Assembly: GCF_000006685.1 (NCBI RefSeq)
Contig: NC_002620.2
Span: 158,801-222,800, forward strand
Origin: Chlamydia muridarum str. Nigg
GTDB taxonomy: Bacteria; Chlamydiota; Chlamydiia; Chlamydiales; Chlamydiaceae
Direction: 5' to 3'
DNA: 64,000 bases
Shown here: piece after piece, positions 29,693-40,264 of the stretch
How positions within the stretch are numbered: the first letter of the stretch is position 1
Layout of the letters: each line of letters begins with the position of its first letter
The notes under the pieces: generated by a model
Seen by the model: only the letters and a program-made list of their open reading frames with translations
What the model was told of the DNA's origin: nothing
Database searches by the model: none
Program-made: the position numbers and the translations under genes

Positions 29693-30454
29693 ATGAAGAT
29701 GGGGGGGTGGCGTAAGCTGTACGAGGTGGTTTACTCTTCTCTTATAGGGTGCGCTTTAAAGCTTCGCTATCGTGTGTCGGTTGAGGGGTTAGAGGCTATC
29801 AGTCCGAATTCCCAAAAAGGTGCTTTGTTCCTTTCAAACCATGTAGCAGAGATAGACCCTGTCATTTTAGAGCATGTGTTTTGGTTGAAGTTTCACGTGC
29901 GTCCTATAGCAGTAGATTATTTGTTTAATAGTCCAGTTGTTAAGTGGTTTCTTGACTCTGTAAGAGCCATACCTGTTCCTTCTGTTGTCCCTGGAAGGGA
30001 TGACAAGCGTTTGCTTGAAAGGATGGAGCGCTTCTATGCATGCGCAACACAAGCACTGGATAACAAGGAAAGTCTGCTTCTTTATCCATCGGGAAGATTA
30101 TCTAGAGATGGAACAGAAGAGATTGTGAATCAACATTCTGCCTATACTATTTTGCACAGAGCAAAGGAATGTGATGTATTCTTAGTTAAGATTACGGGGC
30201 TTTGGGGGAGTTCTTTTTCCCGCTATAAAACGGGAAGCACTCCAAAGTTAGGCAAGGTGTTCAAAGAGGCTGCAAAGGCTTTGTTGTGTCGAGGAATTTT
30301 TTTCATGCCTAAGCGTGAGGTGAAAGTTTCAGTTTGCCCAGCGGATTATTCGGTATTGAAGCAGTTCCCGACAAAACAGGAATTCAATACTTTCCTCTCG
30401 GATTGGTTTAATCAGAAGGGTGGGGAGACTCCTTTAGAAGTCCCCTACACATAG
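29693..30454 (+). CDS. plsC: 1-acyl-sn-glycerol-3-phosphate acyltransferase
   Basis: 253 aa membrane-associated acyltransferase that converts lysophosphatidic acid to phosphatidic acid. The HX4D catalytic motif is NHVAEID (His50, Asp55), and the later YPSGRLSRDG is the acceptor-binding motif. A hydrophobic N-terminal segment is consistent with membrane association. AGAGGAA precedes the ATG by 5 bases. aasC follows 7 bases after the stop, so acyl activation and transfer are co-expressed. Confidence 0.92.
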   Translation: MKMGGWRKLYEVVYSSLIGCALKLRYRVSVEGLEAISPNSQKGALFLSNHVAEIDPVILEHVFWLKFHVRPIAVDYLFNSPVVKWFLDSVRAIPVPSVVPGRDDKRLLERMERFYACATQALDNKESLLLYPSGRLSRDGTEEIVNQHSAYTILHRAKECDVFLVKITGLWGSSFSRYKTGSTPKLGKVFKEAAKALLCRGIFFMPKREVKVSVCPADYSVLKQFPTKQEFNTFLSDWFNQKGGETPLEVPYT

Positions 30455-30461
30455 GTAAAAG

Positions 30462-32075
30462 ATGCGAGATAATAGGAATACAGCTAAACATAAACGCGGG
30501 AAATTGCGATCAGAGAAAACAGTTTTGTGTAGTTTTTTGAAGCTTTGTGCGGAGATGACTACAGCAACAGTTTTCTGGGATGAGCAACTTGGTAAGCTCT
30601 CCTATAATCAGGTGTATAAGGCAGTTTGTGCCTTAGCTACGCGTTTGGCTAAATACCCTGATGAACATATCGGAATTATGATGCCAGCATCGTCCGGGGC
30701 TTATATTGCTTACTTTGCGACGCTCCTTTCAGGGAAGATTCCCGTTATGATTAATTGGAGTCAAGGATTACGGGAAGTAACGGCATGTGCAAATCTTGTT
30801 GGGGTAAAGCATGTAATTACTGCGAAGCCTCTTATGCAAAAGTTAGCGCAAACTCATGGAGAGAATGCAGAGTATCCTTTCTCATTGATTTTTCTAGAAG
30901 AGATCCGTAAGGAATTGACTTTTCTAGATAAGTGTCGAGTTGGGATCTGTATGTCCATGCCTTTTGAATGGATGATGCGATGGTTTGGATCCTTTGATAA
31001 AGGTCCTGAGGATATGGCAGTGATTCTATTCACATCAGGTACAGAGAAACTCCCTAAAGGAGTTCCTCTTACCAACGCCTCGTTACTTGCTAACCAAAAA
31101 GCTTGTTTCGATTTCTTCTCTCCTGAAGAAGACGATGTGATGATGTCTTTTCTCCCCCCATTCCATGCTTATGGGTTTAATTCCTGTACGTTGTTCCCAT
31201 TGCTTTCTGGAGTGCCTGTTGTTTTCGCTTATAACCCTCTTTATGCCAAGAAAATAGTAGAAATGGTTGATGAGGCGAAAGTTACGTTGCTAGGAAGCAC
31301 ACCCGTTTTCTTCAGCTATATTCTTACTGCTGCTAAAAAAAGTGAGACTTCACTTCCTTCTTTGAGGTTTGTTGTTATTGGAGGAGATGTTTTCAAACAC
31401 TCTTTATATCAAGAGGCTTTAAAAACATTCCCACACGTGCAATTACGTCAAGGATATGGAACCACGGAATGCTCACCGGTCATTACTATCAATACAGTAA
31501 ATAGCCCGAAACATGAGTCTTGTGTAGGGATTCCTGTTAGAGGGATGGAAGTTTTAATTGTTTCTGAAGAGACTAAAGCCCCAGTACCAACAGGTGTCAC
31601 TGGACTGGTATTAACTCGAGGAACTTCTCTATTCAAAGGATATCTTGGAGAAGATTTCGGGCATGGGTTCATAGAATTGGATGGAGAGACATGGTATGTA
31701 ACCGGAGATTTAGGTTATGTAGATCGCCATGGGGAGTTATTCCTAAAAGGACGACTGAGTCGTTTCGTGAAGATTGGTGCGGAAATGGTCAGTCTTGAAG
31801 CTATGGAAAGCATTTTAATAGAGGGATGTGGACAAAATGAAGCTGATCATCCTTTAGTTGTGTGTGGGCTTCCAGGAGAAAAAGAGCGTCTATGCCTTTT
31901 CACAATATTCCCCACGTCTATTCAGGAAGTAAATGATATCCTAAAAAACTCAAAAACAAGTAACTTACTAAAAATTTCTTATCACCATCAAGTAGAAGCA
32001 ATCCCTATGTTAGGGACTGGGAAACCGGATTACTGCTCACTAAATGCTTTAGCAAAACGGTTATTTGGCGAATAA
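30462..32075 (+). CDS. aasC: Acyl-ACP synthetase AasC
   Basis: 537 aa ANL-superfamily adenylating enzyme. It matches the synthetase half of E. coli Aas and lacks the acyltransferase half; that activity is supplied by plsC just upstream. The phosphate loop LFTSGTEKLPKG is near residue 188, YGTTECSPV further on, and the hinge YVTGDLGYVDRHGELFLKGR near 410-430. In Chlamydia this enzyme (CT776, from memory) activates fatty acids taken from the host for phospholipid synthesis. It is followed by the BioF-like gene in the same direction. Confidence 0.92.
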   Translation: MRDNRNTAKHKRGKLRSEKTVLCSFLKLCAEMTTATVFWDEQLGKLSYNQVYKAVCALATRLAKYPDEHIGIMMPASSGAYIAYFATLLSGKIPVMINWSQGLREVTACANLVGVKHVITAKPLMQKLAQTHGENAEYPFSLIFLEEIRKELTFLDKCRVGICMSMPFEWMMRWFGSFDKGPEDMAVILFTSGTEKLPKGVPLTNASLLANQKACFDFFSPEEDDVMMSFLPPFHAYGFNSCTLFPLLSGVPVVFAYNPLYAKKIVEMVDEAKVTLLGSTPVFFSYILTAAKKSETSLPSLRFVVIGGDVFKHSLYQEALKTFPHVQLRQGYGTTECSPVITINTVNSPKHESCVGIPVRGMEVLIVSEETKAPVPTGVTGLVLTRGTSLFKGYLGEDFGHGFIELDGETWYVTGDLGYVDRHGELFLKGRLSRFVKIGAEMVSLEAMESILIEGCGQNEADHPLVVCGLPGEKERLCLFTIFPTSIQEVNDILKNSKTSNLLKISYHHQVEAIPMLGTGKPDYCSLNALAKRLFGE

Positions 32076-32117
32076 GGACTTCTTTTTAGATTGTTATAGT
32101 TATGAGGAAAATGAGTT

Positions 32118-33245
32118 TTGAAGGGGTCGCGTTCTATTGATTTTATTACCAATGATTTCCTTGGTTTTTCTCGTTTAGAGGGTTTGTCGGATGCTGTTGA
32201 GGCTCGTTATCAACGTTATTGTATTAGCGAGCCTTATGCGCGTTTGGGTTACGGAGGATCTCGTTCTATCTTAGGTCCTTCCGAATTGTTAAATGAATTA
32301 GAGCAGGGAATAGCACATTTTCATGGTGTTGCAGAAGCTCTTGTTTTGCCAAGTGGTTTTGTTGCAAATACAACGGTTTGTGCACACCTGTCTTCTGCAG
32401 CCGATTATGTTTTGTGGGATGAACAGGCGCATATTTCTGTTTCCTATAACATGGCCCTTTTTATGCCGGAGAAACAAAAGAGTTTCCGTCATAATGATCT
32501 GAATCATTTAGAATCTTTACTCGCTTCTTGTCAGAAGCAAGGTTTCAAGCGAGTATTTATTCTTGTCTGTTCCGTTTATTCCTTTAAGGGATCCTTTGCT
32601 CCTTTGAAGCAAATAGTTGCTCTGGCGCAAAGATATCATGCGCAGTTGATAGTCGATGAAGCCCATGCTGTGGGATTATTTGGTGAGTCTGGAAGGGGAT
32701 TTTGTTCCTCAATAGGATATGAAAATGTTTATGCAGTGCTTGTCACTTTTGGTAAGGCTTTAGGATCTGTAGGTGCAGCTCTTTTATCTTCTTATGATAG
32801 GAAGCAGGATTTCATCAAAGAGCCTATGGCGAGTCTTTCTACAGGAATGCCTCCGCATTCATTGATTTCTATACAAGTTGCTTATGAATTTCTATCAAAA
32901 GAAGGAGAATTTGCACGAACTAGATTGCGACAGATTCGAGAGTATTTTGCTCAAAAGGTCTCCTCAGCAGCCCCAGGGTTTGTGCAGCCGATTTCCTCTC
33001 CAAGTGTTCCTTCGCAGGTTTTACATCAGCAGCTAACTGAAGCTGGGGTTCGAGTTGGGATTACGCGATTCCCTGCAAAGGGATCTTTGCGAGCCAATTT
33101 GCATGCTTTTAATACTAAAGAGGAAGTGGATATTTTGGTTTCGATACTTTCGCAAGTATCAGATCAAAAGAATGTAGTAATGGGATCTATGTCCACGATG
33201 CATCGTACTTTAGAAGAAAGTTTAGCAGCTGAAAATGCATCCTGA
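32118..33245 (+). CDS. BioF-like PLP-dependent alpha-oxoamine synthase
   Basis: 375 aa pyridoxal-phosphate enzyme of the family that joins an acyl thioester to an amino acid with loss of CO2 (8-amino-7-oxononanoate synthase, 2-amino-3-ketobutyrate ligase, serine palmitoyltransferase). The cofactor aspartate/histidine motif VDEAHAVGLFGESGRG is near residue 180, and the Schiff-base lysine in VTFGKALGSVG is about residue 213. The start is a TTG at 32118 with GAGG upstream; an ATG seven bases earlier is out of frame. No other biotin gene is present. It follows aasC directly, so the acyl donor may be an acyl-ACP. It overlaps priA by 82 bases at the 3' end. Confidence 0.85.
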   Translation: MKGSRSIDFITNDFLGFSRLEGLSDAVEARYQRYCISEPYARLGYGGSRSILGPSELLNELEQGIAHFHGVAEALVLPSGFVANTTVCAHLSSAADYVLWDEQAHISVSYNMALFMPEKQKSFRHNDLNHLESLLASCQKQGFKRVFILVCSVYSFKGSFAPLKQIVALAQRYHAQLIVDEAHAVGLFGESGRGFCSSIGYENVYAVLVTFGKALGSVGAALLSSYDRKQDFIKEPMASLSTGMPPHSLISIQVAYEFLSKEGEFARTRLRQIREYFAQKVSSAAPGFVQPISSPSVPSQVLHQQLTEAGVRVGITRFPAKGSLRANLHAFNTKEEVDILVSILSQVSDQKNVVMGSMSTMHRTLEESLAAENAS

Positions 33246-35425
33246 AGCTGTTTATTTACAGTGAGAATGTTGCGAGTTTTGATCAAAAATTGATAGTGAA
33301 AAAGGTCTTTTACTTTGAAGTGCCCACAGGGGGATATGTCCATAAGAGAAGCCTGAGCATCCAAATTTTGTTTGATTAGCTCGTGCATGCGTTGGGCCTC
33401 TTGCAAGGTATATTCTGCACATTTCCCAAGGAAAATACAGCGGATGAGTCTAGTAAAAGGGGGATAGTTACATGCTTTTCTTCCTAAAATTTCTTCTTTG
33501 TAAAAGGCTGGAAAATCTTGAGCTAATGCATGTGATATAGTGGAATTTTGTGGAAGAAAAGTCTGAATCAGAACTTCTCCAGGAAGGTAACTACGGCCTG
33601 ATCGTCCAGTGACCTGTGTAATCAGTTGGAAAACTTGTTCAGCAGCTCGGAAATCTGGGATGTATAGGCCGGAATCTCCACTTAAAACTACAGAAAGAGT
33701 GACTGCAGGAAAGTGCATTCCTTTTGCAATCATTTGTGTTCCGATAAGAATATCTGCCTTCCCGGTAGCGAATTGTTTAATTAATGCGTCATGACTTCCT
33801 CGATAGCGCGTGGTGTCAGAGTCTAAGCGTATAGTGCGGACTGTTGGGAAAAAGTCTTGGAGAAGGGCCTCGATTTTTTCTGTTCCTGCCCCCCGGTATT
33901 GCAATGTCATAGTGCCATGGCATTGAGGACATGATGTAATAGGTTTAGATAATCGCGTATTACAAAGGTGGCATAGGAGAATACGCTCGGTTTTATGAAA
34001 TGTAAGGATCATGTCACAGTGAGGGCACTTCAAGGTGTATTTGCATGATGAGCAGGACACATTGGTGTGAAATCCTCGGCGATTAAAGAAAATGATCGTT
34101 TGTTCTCCAACTGCTAAGCGTTGTTCAATACTTCGAATAACTGTTGGAGAAAAGAGGATCTTTTTTCGCGTTTTTTCCATTTCCCTATTCATATCAATGA
34201 GGGAAACCTTAGTGGGGATTGATGTAGAAGCCCGTTTAGAAAGGACAGAAAGGGTATATTTTTTAGATAAAGCATTGGTATAGCTTTCTAAACTTGGAGT
34301 AGCGCTGCCTAGAATGACTGTAGCATTAGTGAATTTCCCTCGCATGACTGCTACATCTCGAGCTTGATAAAAAGGTGGTAAATCGCTTTGTTTATAGGCG
34401 CCGTCATGCTCCTCATCAACGATGATCAATCCCAGATTCTGCATAGGACAAAAAATCGCAGAGCGAGGGCCAATGATGATATTAATTAACCCTCGAGCAG
34501 CTTTGTGCCAGGTTTGGGTACGCTCGCTTTCGCTTAACTTGTAGTGCAACACGCCCACTTCAGCACCAAAGTGCATTTTAAAAAAGGAGAGGGTTTGAAT
34601 AGTCAAAGCAACCTCAGGAACTAGGAGAATGACACTTTTCCCCAGGGACCTAGCTTTACGAATAACTTGAAGATACACTTCTGTTTTTCCACTTCCAGTT
34701 ACTCCAAATAATAAGCATGTTTGAAACTTGGTGGTAATTAATGATTGGGAGATCGTGTTGATAGCTTCTATTTGCTCTTGAGTCAGTGTTGGAGGCTCTG
34801 GAAGGAAGTATTGTAATTGTTCGTCTTGGATCTCCAAATTGGCAGAGTCTACTATACGGATGAATCCTTGTTTAGATAAGCTATCTAAAATTTTTGTAGA
34901 TATGTCGGTTTTTTTGATCAGTTCTTTGGGAGTAAGGGGCTTTGTAGTTTTGAGTAATTTGCGAAGGACTGCAATTTGATGGGGATCTTCAATGGATTTT
35001 ATGATTTCTTGCGTACGCTCAGCATTTTGTCCTAGAAATACGTTATTCTGGTGTTTGGTTGAATGTGTCTGTGAGTATACGGTGGGGAGGAATAGGGATA
35101 ATGTACTTCCTAAAGGGCAAAAGTAGTACTGACTGATCCAGAAAATCAAATCAATGAGATCTTTTGGGAGGGTAACCCCTTCGTAACTAATCCCTGCAAT
35201 AGGCTGAATTACATTAGCAAAATCTGAAGAATCTTTAATTTTGAGAACAATAGCAAACTTATATTTGTCATTTGTAACTTTTCTTTGTAAGGGAACTTTA
35301 ACAACAGATCCTATAGTTACTCGGTCTTCCAATTCAGCAGGAATGCCGTAGTCCAGGATTTTATTGATATTTGCACTGACTAAGACTTCTGCGTAGAGGC
35401 GGAAAGATTGGTGAGTAGGGTCCAT
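33164..35425 (-). CDS. priA: Primosomal protein N' (replication restart helicase)
   Basis: 753 aa superfamily 2 DNA helicase that reloads the replisome at stalled forks. The P-loop LFGVTGSGKTEVY is near residue 240, the DEEH Walker B motif near 335, and a cysteine-rich zinc-binding domain (CSSCKYTLKCPHC and LCHLCN) lies in the helicase core near 455-500. It is followed by GTQMIAKGMHF and TGRSGR helicase motifs. Both ends overlap neighbours: the 3' end with the BioF-like gene (82 bases), the 5' end with the proline-rich gene (46 bases, same strand). Confidence 0.96.
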   Translation of the reverse strand: MDPTHQSFRLYAEVLVSANINKILDYGIPAELEDRVTIGSVVKVPLQRKVTNDKYKFAIVLKIKDSSDFANVIQPIAGISYEGVTLPKDLIDLIFWISQYYFCPLGSTLSLFLPTVYSQTHSTKHQNNVFLGQNAERTQEIIKSIEDPHQIAVLRKLLKTTKPLTPKELIKKTDISTKILDSLSKQGFIRIVDSANLEIQDEQLQYFLPEPPTLTQEQIEAINTISQSLITTKFQTCLLFGVTGSGKTEVYLQVIRKARSLGKSVILLVPEVALTIQTLSFFKMHFGAEVGVLHYKLSESERTQTWHKAARGLINIIIGPRSAIFCPMQNLGLIIVDEEHDGAYKQSDLPPFYQARDVAVMRGKFTNATVILGSATPSLESYTNALSKKYTLSVLSKRASTSIPTKVSLIDMNREMEKTRKKILFSPTVIRSIEQRLAVGEQTIIFFNRRGFHTNVSCSSCKYTLKCPHCDMILTFHKTERILLCHLCNTRLSKPITSCPQCHGTMTLQYRGAGTEKIEALLQDFFPTVRTIRLDSDTTRYRGSHDALIKQFATGKADILIGTQMIAKGMHFPAVTLSVVLSGDSGLYIPDFRAAEQVFQLITQVTGRSGRSYLPGEVLIQTFLPQNSTISHALAQDFPAFYKEEILGRKACNYPPFTRLIRCIFLGKCAEYTLQEAQRMHELIKQNLDAQASLMDISPCGHFKVKDLFHYQFLIKTRNILTVNKQLQDAFSAAKLSSKVRCIVDIDPITTFF

Positions 35426-36132
35426 AAATCTCTTTTTAATGCTGTATCTTTTTCGTACTGGGAAGAGGAATAAATGGGTATGCAGGTTATTTCATTTTGC
35501 AAAATCGGGGTATGGTATTGGATTTGCGAATTTTTATACCCGATTCTTGGTAAGGGAGCCAAACAAAAAGGGTGGGGAGAACGACTAAAATCGGATAATG
35601 TTTTTTGGTGAAAAAGGACAAGTCGAGTGGGGAAGAGCCTTTGTGAAAGAATTTTAGCTAAACGATTGAAAAAAAGAATTTCGTGTTCTTGAGTTTCATG
35701 AACAAAAATACCGCAAAGGGCTTGTGCGGGTCGCTGCACGTGAGGTTTCAAAACAGGATAATTTTCTTTTAAGAGTTCCTCATGAGAAAGCCCTGGATAG
35801 ATAGGAACACAGGCCCACGAGTGTTTTGTTTCTTTGGGTTGCGGAGGAGAGGATAATGGGGCAGTCAGAGCTGTAAGAGGTTCTTTAGGTTCCAAAGGAG
35901 GTGGAGGGGCAGGGATCTCATTAGGAGGAGCTAGGTCTTCTACAGAGTGAAGAGGTTCTTCTGGAAAATATAGTGGGACCAGTGTAGACGTGGCTGGGTA
36001 GGCCTTTTCCGTATAGCGATTAAAGATTTCTTGAAAAACAGCAAGTGAATGCATGACGTGTCGACTAGATGCACAGGTTGTAAGTAGGACATTATTCCAG
36101 ATAGATAAGGTTATCAGCCCAGATGAATTCAT
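35380..36132 (-). CDS. Hypothetical proline-rich protein
   Basis: 250 aa, no recognised family. A mildly hydrophobic N-terminal stretch (about residues 5-20, ending near a cysteine in LLTTCASSR) is a weak lipoprotein-like signal. A proline-rich linker (EIPAPPPPLEPKEP and neighbours) runs about 68-95, followed by a globular-looking C-terminal half. It overlaps the priA start by 46 bases on the same strand, so priA expression probably depends on translation through this gene. Position matches an unknown chlamydial gene next to priA. Function unknown; the signal suggests possible envelope location, with low confidence. Confidence 0.75.
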   Translation of the reverse strand: MNSSGLITLSIWNNVLLTTCASSRHVMHSLAVFQEIFNRYTEKAYPATSTLVPLYFPEEPLHSVEDLAPPNEIPAPPPPLEPKEPLTALTAPLSSPPQPKETKHSWACVPIYPGLSHEELLKENYPVLKPHVQRPAQALCGIFVHETQEHEILFFNRLAKILSQRLFPTRLVLFHQKTLSDFSRSPHPFCLAPLPRIGYKNSQIQYHTPILQNEITCIPIYSSSQYEKDTALKRDLWTLLTNLSASTQKS

Positions 36133-36215
36133 TGCAATCTACGCATCACTGTTGTCATATTTAAAGGCTAAAGAAAGCAATTTCTTACAATGAAACAAAA
36201 AAAAGAGAGAAAATT

Positions 36216-36713
36216 ATGAGAAACTGGTTATTGGGGAGCCTGCTCGTTTTGGGATGTATGTCTGTAACAGCTCCTTGTTTTGCTGCCAAGCGTCGTAGTA
36301 CAGGTTCACAGAAAATCGATCAAGTTGCTCAATCAGGGCTTCACTGGATGTCTTACCAAGATGCTCTGAATAAGGCGCAAAAAGAAGGAAAATTTGTAGC
36401 TCTATTTTTTACAGGGTCCGATTGGTGCGTCTGGTGTATGAGAATGCAAGATCAGATTTTAAAAACATCTGATTTTGTTGATTTTGCTAAACAGTATCTT
36501 TGCATGGTAGAGGTGGACTTCCCTCACAGCGCGGAGCAAACTCCAGAACAAAAAGAACAGAATCTTAAGTTAAAAAGTCAGTATCGGGTAGACGGATTTC
36601 CAACTCTTGTCTTGCTAGATTCCAGAGGTAGGGAAGTGGCAAAAATGGGATTTGAGTACGGGGGAGGAGAAGCCTACGTTTACAGATTAAAGAAAGTATT
36701 GCACATTTCGTAG
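36216..36713 (+). CDS. Exported thioredoxin-fold protein with CVWC active site
   Basis: 165 aa. An N-terminal signal (residues 1-23, ending CFA-AK) sends it to the periplasm; a VLGC stretch at residues 11-14 would be an alternative lipobox. A thioredoxin-like domain follows, with active site GSDWCVWC (Cys71 and Cys74), DGFPTLVLLD and the cis-proline region. It is probably a thiol-disulfide oxidoreductase or isomerase acting on the cysteine-rich outer-membrane proteins that chlamydiae cross-link. It belongs to the same family as the proteins at 40265 and 51341. Confidence 0.87.
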   Translation: MRNWLLGSLLVLGCMSVTAPCFAAKRRSTGSQKIDQVAQSGLHWMSYQDALNKAQKEGKFVALFFTGSDWCVWCMRMQDQILKTSDFVDFAKQYLCMVEVDFPHSAEQTPEQKEQNLKLKSQYRVDGFPTLVLLDSRGREVAKMGFEYGGGEAYVYRLKKVLHIS

Positions 36714-36772
36714 TTCTTCACGGCAATCCTTGCTCTATCTAGAGAAAAGTGTGTTACTTTCAAATTAAGGGG

Positions 36773-36805
36773 AGAGAAAACACGGATGTTTTCTCTTTCT
36801 ATTTT
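36773..36805 (+). terminator. Possible terminator after the CVWC protein
   Basis: AGAGAAAAC (36773-36781) and GTTTTCTCT (36788-36796) form a perfect 9-base stem, followed by a broken T-rich tract. The tract is not a clean T run, so the call is tentative. It lies in a 225-base gap before lysS. Confidence 0.4.
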
Positions 36806-36923
36806 GGAGAAAGGAAGCTTCTCATCCTCTCTCTTCAAAATTTCTCAAGTTTGATGTAGCATAGGTCTGCTTAGGACCTTCGGAATTGTCATAAGAAGGA
36901 AAATATTGCGACCATTTTTTTGA

Positions 36924-38513
<1,590 letters not shown>

Positions 38514-38515
38514 GA

Positions 38516-39955
38516 CTAAATCTTTTTCACTTTCATCCCGGTTTTGCCGTCTTCGATGGCAAAACCTCTGGATATGATCTCATCTCGAAGGCGATCTGCT
38601 TCTTTCCAATTCTTAACTTTCCTAGCGGCTTCTCTCTCTTTTACAAGCAATAACACATCTTCAGGAATGTCAGCCTGGGAAAATGGTAAAACACCAAGAA
38701 CTTGGTCTATCTGGCGCAATAAAGAGAGAATATGTTGCGCGTCTTGTTTAGAAAATTCAGAAGAGGTTTCTTCCTGAATAGATTGGCGGTCGATCATACC
38801 ATTGATTTTTCGGATAAAATCAAATAGAGAGGCTAAAGCTGAGGAGATATTTAGATCATTTGTAATAGAAGTCACAAAGGCTTCTAAAAAATTCTGACAA
38901 GCAGAGCCTACTTCTGGATGGATAATATCATCGGGATAGAAAGGATCTTCTAATCTGCTAATAAAATCCCTTAAGCGTTTGAGAGACTGACGGGCAGCTT
39001 GTAATCCCTCTTGGGTAAAATTTAATTGGGTTCTGTAATGTCCTTGTAGTAAGAGATACCGAACTTCTTCTCCAGAAAATCCTTGTTGAAGTAGATCTCT
39101 TAATGTGAAGAAATTCCCCAAGCTTTTAGACATTTTTTTTCCATCAACAAGAAGGTGATGAGAGTGTAGCCAGTAGCGTACGAAGGGTTTGCGCGATAAT
39201 GACTCGGATTGTGCAATCTCATTTTCATGGTGAGGGAAGATGTTATCTACACCTCCAGCATGAATATCAAGAGATTGGCCAAGAAGAGCCATAGACATGA
39301 TGGAACACTCTAGATGCCATCCTGGACGTCCTTTTCCAAAAGGGCTTTCCCAGAAGATCTCTCCATCTCGATTAGGGTCATAAGCTTTCCATAAAACGAA
39401 GTCGCATAAGTTGTCTTTATCATACTCATCTGCGTCTATACGAGAGCTCTGTCGCAGCTCCTCTAGATTCAGGTGCGAAAGAGATCCATAATTAGGGAAC
39501 CGGCTAATAGAAAAATAGACAGATTGGTCTTGTCCTACATAGGCAATACCTTGATCAATAAGCTGTTGAATGGCCTCGATCATTTGGGGAATATAGTGGG
39601 TAGCATGAGGGTAGGCATCTGCTTTCAAAATATGAAGGGTTTCTAAATCAGCAAAAAAAGCGTTAATATAAGGCTGGCAATATTTTTCGAGGGAACAACC
39701 CTTTTTGCGAGCTCCGGCTAAAGTCTTGTCATCCACATCAGTAATGTTCATTACGTGATGAACAGAGTAGCCTAAAAAAAGAAGGACTCTTTTTAGCAAA
39801 TCTTCAAAAACGTACGTGCGGAAATTTCCTATATGAGCGTAATCGTAAACAGTTGGCCCACAAGTATAGAGTTTAACAGGATCATTAGAGGGGAGAAAAC
39901 GTTCTTTTTCTCTCGATAGGGTGTTATATAGAAATAAATCCATAGCATTGTGCAT
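38516..39955 (-). CDS. cysS: Cysteinyl-tRNA synthetase
   Basis: 479 aa class I synthetase. Zinc ligand region YTCGPTVYDYA (Cys32), HIGN at 41-44, GWHLECS and HHENE further zinc-site residues, and KMSKS at 274-278. The start at 39955 keeps four residues before MDLFLYN; that internal ATG is an alternative. It converges on lysS with only 2 bases between stops. The 309-base region upstream is shared with the next gene and holds a long hairpin. Confidence 0.97.
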   Translation of the reverse strand: MHNAMDLFLYNTLSREKERFLPSNDPVKLYTCGPTVYDYAHIGNFRTYVFEDLLKRVLLFLGYSVHHVMNITDVDDKTLAGARKKGCSLEKYCQPYINAFFADLETLHILKADAYPHATHYIPQMIEAIQQLIDQGIAYVGQDQSVYFSISRFPNYGSLSHLNLEELRQSSRIDADEYDKDNLCDFVLWKAYDPNRDGEIFWESPFGKGRPGWHLECSIMSMALLGQSLDIHAGGVDNIFPHHENEIAQSESLSRKPFVRYWLHSHHLLVDGKKMSKSLGNFFTLRDLLQQGFSGEEVRYLLLQGHYRTQLNFTQEGLQAARQSLKRLRDFISRLEDPFYPDDIIHPEVGSACQNFLEAFVTSITNDLNISSALASLFDFIRKINGMIDRQSIQEETSSEFSKQDAQHILSLLRQIDQVLGVLPFSQADIPEDVLLLVKEREAARKVKNWKEADRLRDEIISRGFAIEDGKTGMKVKKI

Positions 39956-40060
39956 GTGAAAAAGCCTTGTTTTGTGCTGCTAGAGCGAATCCTCTTTCTC
40001 ATGATAAGCAACCCTTTCTGCTTAGTCTATAGAATTTTTCTACGTAGCACGGATTCTGAA

Positions 40061-40098
40061 TTCTTATTTAGGGAATAGGGAGTATTCCAAAATAAGAA
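40061..40098. repeat. Long hairpin in the divergent cysS region
   Basis: TTCTTATTT (40061-40069) pairs with AAATAAGAA (40090-40098), and inside it GGAATA pairs with TATTCC around a 5-base loop. That makes about 15 paired bases with one internal bulge. No T run follows on either strand, so it is not an ordinary terminator. It lies about 105 bases upstream of the cysS start. Confidence 0.6.
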
Positions 40099-40143
40099 AA
40101 AATGGGGAGGGGGGATGTTGTTCCCACACAATAGAATCTTTGT

Positions 40144-40171
40144 TTGCTTTTAATAAAAAAAAGAATATACA
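40144..40171 (+). promoter_or_regulatory. Candidate promoter for the NGSC thioredoxin-like gene
   Basis: TTGCTT and TATACA are spaced 16 bases apart, with an A-rich spacer, about 95 bases before the start codon at 40265. Confidence 0.45.
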
Positions 40172-40264
40172 AGAAAAGTGTTCGAAAAGCCGTTTCAGGA
40201 GAGGTTTTCTCAAGGTTTTCGAGGGTGCCATTACTTCTAATGGATAAGCGAGGAGTGGGAGTTC

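Noticed and set aside
32111..32117. ATG just before the BioF-like gene as its start
   Set aside because: It is out of frame with the gene; the TTG at 32118 is the in-frame start.
36786..36854. A 22-codon frame (MFSLSILEKG and so on) upstream of lysS
   Set aside because: Its ATG lies in the loop of a probable terminator hairpin and its ribosome site is too distant.
38540..38566. Perfect 9-base inverted repeat GGTTTTGCC / GGCAAAACC near the lysS-cysS junction
   Set aside because: No T run on either strand and it lies in the cysS coding end; kept only as a weak hairpin.
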